Of a stretch of 64,000 bases of DNA, positions 56,966 through 64,000 are shown piece after piece. The stretch is taken from positions 496,001 to 560,000 of the forward strand of contig JACGCK010000006.1 in NCBI GenBank assembly GCA_014925825.1. Reading direction: 5' to 3'. The position numbers and the translations under genes are program-made. Source of the stretch: Pholiota molesta (taxonomy: Eukaryota > Basidiomycota > Agaricomycetes > Agaricales > Strophariaceae). The notes beneath the pieces are model-generated. The model saw only the letters and a program-made list of their open reading frames with translations. It was not told where the DNA came from and did not search any database. Each line of letters starts with the position of its first letter. The stretch's first letter is position 1.

Positions 56966-58086
56966 TGCGCCGAAAAAGCAGGGTATTTGGAATACTCAAG
57001 CATTAGGATATAGCAAGCCCTAGATTATATAGCGCATTGACGAGAAGAACCAACGGACGGCGAGCGCATGCGATTCATGTAATCACAGGGTGGAAACGGG
57101 TTCGCTGGATTGAGGAAAAAGCAAACATGACGACGTATATCATCAAAGTATCGGTCATCTAAATATATAAGCCAATAGCGCAGGAAGGAACAGCTATAGA
57201 TGCGCATGGCTGTGGATCATATGTGCTGGGAGCATGATATTTTGGACATTTAACATCTTTTCCTACACGTGGGATGCCACTGCTGACTCGGGCTCCTCAG
57301 CCCTCATTGTTGCTCTCCCAATTGTCGATTTTTATACCTGCTAACGAATTGGTACTACTGCAATTGACTTGTCACTATTTGCATTGAGCCATTCATCTGC
57401 AATGCATGTCCATTCACATTCCAGTTTCATTGGATCAATTGATTTCTGTTCAACACATTGTCAACACATGTAGATAACTTGGTCAACTTTTGGATGTAGG
57501 GATAAGTGAATGTATCAAGATGATGATGCAAATCAGACAACAACCGCGTGATGGGGGCGACTCGCGAGCAATGGGCGAGTGCGTGAAATAACTATATACA
57601 CTATATACAAGCAAACTAGAGCATAACAAATCACTAGAAAGCTAGGAGAGTTTGGAGAAAATAGAGAGCAAGCCAAAAACAAAACAACGATGATAGAGAA
57701 GAAAGCAACAGAGCAGTAATATTAAATGATACTATATTTCCCCAAGATGATCAATCATTTGGTTGGCTGAAAAAAGGAAACAAGAAAGGATATCGGGGCA
57801 GACCCTGTTGACAGTGAAAGGCACACAAGTATCCCAAAGAGACCAAGAAACAAAGATGATAGAACAAGAGAAGAGAGATCAGAAATACGGGTATTATTCC
57901 TTGTGGGCATGATTCAGGCAGGACTGGAGTCGTGGCGTGTTTGTGGAACGGGCTGCTAATCGATAATTGATGTTGAATGTTTATGCCGATATGGATTTTA
58001 TGGGTAACATTGTTGGAACGCAAACATTTTCAAGAAATGGAAGATGCAAGAGGGGCGGATGGACGCTCGATAGATAGCGGATCAGA
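56966..58086. other. Intergenic region, no gene recognised
   Basis: About 1.1 kb between two minus-strand genes: the promoter of the GH76 gene (left) and the 3' region of the Zn2Cys6 gene (right). A purine-rich stretch with ATATACACTATATACAAG occurs near 57590-57620. No RNA gene or transposon ends are seen. Confidence 0.5.
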
Positions 58087-59393
58087 TTATAGAGCAGGGC
58101 TTGAGACAACCGGTACGGGGTTGTTGCTTGCCTTCACAGGCGCGCCTACGAAATCCTTAGAGTCGACGGTGTCAGCACCCTGAGTTGCGTCGCTATCACT
58201 CGCCGTTTTCTTCTTGCGCATGCCTCGCCGGCTCTCAGCCGGGTACTCGCACGTAAGCGAGCGACGCTGGCATTGGCTGCATAAAAGGGGAGAGAATGAA
58301 GTTAGTAAGTTATCTCTTCCCGCATCACCCAATCGCGCACAACTTTGCGCTTGGGATTTTAAAAAAATTACTCACTTGCAAGTCTTGTCAGTGCTTCCCG
58401 GCAGCGGCGGCCCGCATGCGATCTTGCGCCCGCGGCAGAATAGGCACGCGAGCGGGGGCTTCTTCTCGAGGATGCGTTTGCTGGGCAACGGGCTCAGACG
58501 CTGCGGCGGGAGCGGTACCGAGGCGTCGGGGATCTCGCCAGCGTGCGACTGCGGGTCCCAGGACAATCCGCGGGCAGACCTGGGCGTGGCATCGTGCGAG
58601 TGAGAATACGAGTGTGAGTGTGAGTGAGAATGCGAATGTGGGTACTGTTGCGGGTGGGTGAGCGAGCGCGCAGGATACTCGGGCTGCTGCCGCCCCGACC
58701 GCGGCGTGGGGACGCCGCGCGTGAGGGCCCTGCGAGGAGGTGGTGCGCGTCGGCTTGGGGGGAGCGCAAGGGGTGGTGATTGAACGGCCGCCCGCGACGC
58801 ACGATGCTCTCCCCAAAGTCCTCGTTATCACTCCTTGGCGACGCCGCGCTGAGATCGGACGGGGTATTCGGGGGAATCGAAAAGTGCCCTGTAGGGGAGT
58901 AGGCGTCGACAGGCGACTGGGTGTAAGGGTGCGAGTTACGGCGCGGATTTGGCAGGGCATGCAACTGGTGCTGAGCGGGCTGCTGGTGGTGTCCCGCTGT
59001 GTCCTGCCTGAGATGTCCCTCTGGATGGGGGATATAATAGGCTTGCTGGAGTGGAGGCGTGCGCAGTGGGGCGAGGGCGGGGTGGTCATGTTGTACGTGA
59101 AGTTCACGTAAGTGCTCCAACGAGGTGGACGCGGCCGCAAGCGTGCTCGCCCCTGGGTAGTTGCTGGGGCCTGCGACTGGGGTGGTGACAGCCAGCGTGC
59201 TGGGCGGGTACTGATATTCATACTCGTACTGGCCGCCGTAGTCATAGTGCAACTCGACAGGCGGAGCGTAGATGCAGTCGGTGGGCTGGTAGACGAAGAC
59301 GGTGGTATCATCAGCGAGCGCCTTGCGCGCATCGGGGAACGTGGCGTAGAAGATTTCGTCTTGCTCGCGCTGGGCCTCGGCAAAGGTGGCCAT
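58087..59393 (-). CDS. Protein with C-terminal Zn(II)2Cys6 binuclear cluster (putative transcription factor)
   Basis: Starts MATFAEAQREQDEIFY at 59393. The first 200 residues are Tyr/Pro/Gln/His-rich and probably disordered. The reading frame must switch between about 58820 and 58700, most simply by an unrecognised short intron, to reach a His-Ser repeat (about 58605-58640, from alternating GTGAGT on the plus strand). The fungal C6 cluster is at the C-terminus: ACLFCRGRKIACGPPLPGSTDKTC (58380-58450), then, after an intron at about 58281-58376, CQRRSLTCEYP (about 58240-58280). All six Cys are present. A basic RRGMRKKK follows. DNA binding is inferred from the cluster. The C-terminal position is unusual for this class but is found in some basidiomycete regulators. 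Confidence 0.75.
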
Positions 59394-59805
59394 GGTGGTG
59401 GTTGGGAGCAAGAGGCGGGTGCGGTGGTCGCTGGTTGTGCGCCGATAATCTTATCACGCATCGTCCGATTCACCCCTCATTTCACCCCCACGAGGTCTTG
59501 GCGTGTATTCAATCAATGCATAAGTGGCACTTTAGGGACCAGTGCCAGCTATAAAACCACCTTGTGCTGCTCTTATCGCTCTTTCTGTCCAGACTATACC
59601 TTGTTACAAAAAAAAACACAACGTTATCGTGTGTAGTTGACTCTGTTCACTATTTGCCTGCTATTTTTAGCACAGTCGACAAAGCATAACACAGACGGCC
59701 AACGTACATACTATTTTCCGTAATATCCCATCTGCTCATATTCACCAGAGGTATGTATATATGTGGAAACCTAAAAAAATAGAATAGAAACTAGTGTGTA
59801 TCTAC
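59394..59805. other. Intergenic region, no gene recognised
   Basis: 412 bp between the start of the Zn2Cys6 gene and the stop of the acyltransferase gene, both minus strand. It carries the Zn2Cys6 promoter; a run of nine A at about 59610 is the only low-complexity feature. Confidence 0.45.
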
Positions 59806-62245
59806 CTATCGTGCTGCCCAAACAGGTTCCTCCTCCGTCAAATATCCCTCGCCCTCACTGCTCATTGCCGCCCAATCATCCAGCAGCTCACCCTGCATCA
59901 ACGAAGGAATCTTCGCACCCCGTTTCTTCAAAAACGCCACCACCTCGCTCGCGGACCGCCACCCCTCGGCCTTCGTTTCCGTAACCTCGGCGCTACTCCC
60001 CGATGACGCCCTCGACCTTGTCTCTGCCACGTCCACATGCCCACCGTAAATTCGCGCGAGATGCGCGCTCGCCTTGAGCTTCTTCGAACCGTTGGATGCG
60101 ATGTTGTCAAAGAATCCAGCCAGCGCGTTCACCGCCTCCACCCGCGAACGCAGCACATGTCGGACAAGCCGCCTCGACGGCGGCTTGCGCCCAGAGCGCG
60201 CCTTCACAGGAGGTTCCGGCTGGAGGTGGAAGTCTGTGATTTCCTCTGCTGGTGTTGTTAGTGGTTGCTCGTCTTCTTCCACCTTTACAGGAGGCTTCTC
60301 CTCGGGCTTCTTTCGGTCTATCCACGTACTGGGCGGCGGCGTCTTGGGCTTGGTAAATTGCGACAGGGCCGAGTTGGACAGGTCCCATCGTTTTGGTGTC
60401 CACACTCCAACCAGCACCCGCCAAGCAGCGATGAACCGCTTCGCTCTGCACTGCGTTTAATCAAATATTCGCAGTTAAATACATATTTCACGAACCGTTC
60501 ATAATTGCCTGCGTAGAACCGTCAGTCAACAAGCACTGCAAAAAATTGGTGACTATAACTCACCGTCAACCATTTTGATGTGATACACAGCAAACAGATA
60601 CACAATTAGCGCAGCCAGAATCGCACCCATGCGCGTATAAAAGAACATCGCCCAGAGGAAGAAGAACGTAGCAGGGTAAATCAGTAGTAATGAAAGCAGC
60701 CCAAATGCCACCTTGTTCTGCGCTTGTGTCTCCTCCTCGTTCTCTACGAGACCCGCACCAATGCGCCCCATAATGTACACTGGCGCATGAACAATTAACG
60801 GAATAAAGAAAAACGGAAGCTGGATCAGGGCAGCGATAGTATCGCGAATTAGAATCATAACAGTATAGAGGCGGCCAGGAATAGTTGCAGGCGTATTAGG
60901 ATCCAGTGTACGTGGCAAGGGTAGCGAAGAGAGAACAGAATTGGAGAGACGTGTTGATTGAAGGAGGGAATAATAGCTGAGCAGAACACGTCGAACTGCT
61001 TTGGCATTGGGTGTGATATCTGGATCTGAAAAGAGATCCACAAGACTATAAGATATTTAGCTCACACCTGACCTATGAGCAAAAAAACACTACTCACGTT
61101 TGCGATACAGAAACAAAGTCCTCCATATCAATGGACCGCTCATCCTCCCAAAGCAGATCACGCGCCATACGTGCAGCGTAGAGGGTGTCCCTGAGCGAAA
61201 AAAACCATCAACATACATATTCCGTGACAGAGAAGGAAACGCACCAATCCGGAGCGTTGATACTGGTTTCCACCAGCTCAGTCTCGATGCGGCGCGTTAT
61301 CTGCTTGACTGCCGCCCGCGGCGCACCCTCGACGCCCGAAAAGAACTGTTCAGTGTACGGGTCTAGCTTGATAGGCTTGCCAAACCTATGTCATAACTCC
61401 CATCAGTGACAAATTAAGCTTCTGCAGACGCCGCAACGCACTCCATGATGACCTGCAAGATAGCCATATCGAGTCAGCCAAGACCGCAAGCACTCCGCAA
61501 AAGGCACGCACCCGACTCCTATACTTGGACTTGCTCGTGTATACAATGGCAACGGGAACAATGGTCACGTCCTCGTACTTTGCCTTGTCCGGGTTCTCCC
61601 TGGCCCATTTGACGTACTCCATCGCCGCCCATGCTGCGCCGTCCTTCACCTGCATGATGCGTGGCTCCGTGTAGCTGGTGCCCTCAGGGAAGAGCGCAAC
61701 TGCCTCACCCTTAGCGAGCGCCTCGATCGTGCCCTTGAAGAGCACCTGCCGGTCCTTGGACTTGCGGTCGACAGGGATGTTTCCCGAGGAGAAGAGGATG
61801 TATCGCATGATGGGATGTGCAAATAAGCTTGCTGAAGAAACGAACAGGTGTGTTCAGCAAAGGATTGCGCGCCATAACGGCCGTAATAGGAGTTGCGAAC
61901 CTTTGCTCCAATAGTTGAGCATGCGGCGGTACGGAAATCCGACCGCTAATAAGACATAAATATAACACAATGAGTGAGCTGTTTAATCGAGCACAAAAGA
62001 AGAGAAGGGACACACATAGAACCACGGGGTCGAGCATCATGTTATGATGCGTCGCAGTCCTAGGTGAGCATGAATACAGCAAGCCCAACACTTGAGGGTC
62101 GATGAACATACACGATGATCGGACCATGCCTGGGGACGTTCTCGCCGCCTATAATGCGCACCTCGTGGAAGAATGAGTGGACGGCGAGGTCCGAAATAAA
62201 GCGGATGAGGCGGTGAAGGGCCTTGAAGTCGTTGGACTCTGGCAT
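59806..62245 (-). CDS. SCT1: Glycerol-3-phosphate/dihydroxyacetone-phosphate O-acyltransferase
   Basis: An ER membrane enzyme that makes lysophosphatidic acid, the first step of glycerolipid synthesis (SCT1/GPT2 family). The start MPESNDFKALHRL is at 62245. The acyltransferase HX4D motif is in THHNMMLDPVVL (about 62015-62055, after an intron), then GNIPVDRKSKDRQ and LFPEGTSYTEP (61664-61700). FGKPIKLDPY and RRIETELVETSINAPDW follow. Two clusters of hydrophobic helices lie at about 60600-60870 (AALIQLPFFFIPLIV; LLIYPATFFFLWAMFF). The C-terminal cytosolic tail begins WTPKRWDLSNSAL (about 60390) and is rich in Ser and acidic residues, a region known in yeast as phosphorylated. About nine introns. 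Motifs and length fit a functional enzyme. Confidence 0.9.
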
Positions 62246-62633
62246 GGAGAGATGATGTGGCGGGAGTAAGTGCCACAACTGGCCCTGCAAGCGCTCGCCG
62301 CTCACCGCACCCCAATTCCGTGCTTCACGTGACTGCCCCACATCGCGAGCTCAGAGAATCTTAGGACCAGAACGGAGGACCACTACCTCATACATAGATA
62401 AGTCCGAACATTCACGCGGTATTAGAACAGATTTGAAATATTCAAATACTTATTTAACGTCGTATATCACCTAAAAATCGTCTCGACTCAAAAGAACACT
62501 GACAATTATGGTGCACAGAAATATTTGGTCCAATGATACATGAAACGAGATTGTAGATGTAGATGGGTAAAAAATGGTTATACAATGGTACTTATCCACG
62601 GAAACTTGAACGGACAAACATAATCGAATCGGT
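62246..62633. other. Intergenic region, no gene recognised
   Basis: 388 bp between the acyltransferase start and the kinase stop, both minus strand. AT-rich in its right half; nothing specific seen. Confidence 0.45.
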
Positions 62634-64000
62634 TCACCTCCTAGCGACTTTGTTGCGACGCGATGACCGGCGCGGAGGATTATCGTCGGAACGGTCATCT
62701 TCTACAAAATCTACGGCGGCGGCTGCCCTGGTCTCTTCCACAGGTGTCGCCGCTCCTTCTGTGCGCGCATCATCGATAACCTCTTCCTGAAGGGGCGTCA
62801 GCTCTGCATGCATACGCTTGTTCAGACCTTTGGCAGGAGCAGCACCTGAATGGCCATCCCGCGCCGTAGCATAAGCAATCATCTCCGCAGACAGTTCCGG
62901 TAGATTGTCTTCCTCCTCTGAAACATGGCGCCGCACGAGACGCCCCGGCCGCCGCGCATTCCCCACGTTTGCCTCGACGGCAATGTACTGCTCTCGATAT
63001 TCTGGCTCCTCGTGCATCATTGGCGCGTCAATTGCAATTTCGTCGGGCTGCGTCACGCCATGGAAGGGGAAGTGTTGGCGGAGCCATTCATGGTGCAATG
63101 CGTTGGTGAGTGACATGCGTCTGGTAGGGCGTGGTTGAAGAAGTTGGTGGATGAAGTCGACGGCTGAAGGAACCGAGTCAGTGGGTTTGGATATAAAGCT
63201 TTCGTGTGAAATACCTTCAATGCTGAGTTCATGGGGTTCTAATGCGCCCCAATCTACGCGACGCGTAAGAATCCGAGTCCGGACATCTACGTTCTCGTCC
63301 TCGATGAATGGGCCTTGGTTCGTCAACCTATCAATAACAAGTAAAGGTCATCATCACCAGGGGGACCAGATGTGAGCCCAACTTACATCGAGAACACTAT
63401 AACACCAATACTCCAGCTATCTACCAAGTTATCATACCCATTGGCGGGTTCCTTTATGACCTCAGGAGCTAGATAACTCGGAGTACCGCACATAGTCTAC
63501 GAGCGTAGATAAGTAAAATCAGGTTTTCCAAGGCGCATGTCCTATACTTACGCGGAGCATAGTCAAGCTATCCACGACTTTCGCAAGTCCGAAGTCGGCC
63601 ACCTTAATCAGAGGTGGTTTGTCTAAGGTGAGAAGAATATTCTAATGATGTGTTATGAGCGCCTATGGACAGACGGAACGTTAATGAAATCACCTCAGGC
63701 TTGAGATCACGATGTGTAATCCCCTTTGAATGGATGTACTAGAGCGTAATTATTATGTTAGATAGATAACGGGCAAAATATATTACCACTTACTGCTAAT
63801 GCATCGCACATCTGGTAGGTGATATCCCTGGAATTCAACTCCGCTGAAATACGGTTAAGCCAAGCTAAAAGACACAGGTAGATACTCTCACTTAAACCGT
63901 TTCACTCTTGAGAATATGCTCTAGAAGGTCCCCCCCTTCTACAAGCTCCAAAACTAAATCTGTAAGCGGTTTCAGAAATCATGAACACAACGGGTAAGAA
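62634..64000 (-). CDS. Chk2/Cds1/Rad53-like serine/threonine kinase, C-terminal part
   Basis: Partial: the N-terminus, where an FHA domain would be, lies beyond the window. Visible kinase motifs, read from the right: [13 protein letters not shown], the catalytic loop [14 protein letters not shown] (about 63690-63750), [17 protein letters not shown] (about 63560-63600), [15 protein letters not shown] (about 63455-63495), [14 protein letters not shown], then [20 protein letters not shown] (about 63240-63310). The combination [18 protein letters not shown] and VDSWSIGVI fits the DNA-damage checkpoint kinase group. After the kinase a Glu-rich tail ends in a basic [12 protein letters not shown] (about 62634-62670), a likely nuclear signal. 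Short introns at about 63327-63387, 63498-63552, 63643-63693 and 63739-63794. All core residues seen are intact. Confidence 0.85.

Noticed and set aside
1..64000. tRNA, rRNA and CRISPR-like arrays
   Set aside because: Scanned by eye for GGTTCRANYCC-type box B with a paired box A and for regularly spaced repeats; only isolated partial matches (for example near 9555 and 25030) were seen, without a cloverleaf.

Overview
The window looks like nuclear DNA of a filamentous basidiomycete, most likely an agaricomycete. Genes carry many introns of about 50-65 bp. The set includes a KDZ transposon linked to a TET/JBP gene, Ty3/gypsy elements with a chromodomain, a UPF0643 gene, a fungal complex I 21.3-kDa-type subunit and an AreA-like GATA factor with a DUF1752 motif. 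No RNA genes, CRISPR arrays or prokaryotic operons were seen.

Positions 1-22393 are a nest of transposable elements. The outermost is a Ty3/gypsy retrotransposon whose 5' end lies before the window. Its gag-protease part is at 1-1289; RT, RNase H, integrase and chromodomain are at 15596-19166; an extra 3' ORF is at 19314-22045; the 3' LTR is at 22201-22393. Its pol frame is split by a 14.3-kb KDZ-type DNA transposon (about 1290-15595) with 546/545-bp terminal inverted repeats and a candidate 8-bp target duplication. Inside are an intact eight-exon KDZ transposase (1934-5663, minus), a divergently transcribed TET/JBP dioxygenase (5770-8539), a protein with an RNase H1 N-terminal-like hybrid-binding domain (10094-11876, minus) and a large unknown protein (12253-14907). 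The TET/JBP gene is itself broken by a 942-bp hAT-type MITE with a perfect 8-bp target duplication, and by a probable 1-bp frameshift. The nesting order is therefore gypsy first, then KDZ, then MITE.

The gypsy 3' LTR ends inside the last coding exon of a conserved unknown gene (22389-24061, minus), whose stop codon now lies in LTR sequence. A 769-bp foldback element (25144-25912) follows.

From 26016 to the right end the window is ordinary single-copy genic sequence: an SSU1-like anion transporter, a type II PI 4-kinase (LSB6), a CUS2/Tat-SF1 splicing factor, a complex I subunit, UPF0643, an unknown acidic/serine-rich protein, gamma-glutamyltransferase, signal peptide peptidase, an AreA-like GATA factor, a Sec7-PH Arf GEF, a secreted GH76 mannanase, a protein with a C-terminal Zn2Cys6 cluster, a glycerol-3-phosphate acyltransferase (SCT1/GPT2) and, running off the edge, a Chk2/Cds1-like kinase. 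A gene-poor gap of about 4.9 kb lies at 40496-45378. The genic part is housekeeping; the accessory biology is in the first 26 kb.

Gene models were spliced by eye from GT/GC...AG signals and reading-frame phase. Family names come from recalled motif patterns, not from searches.
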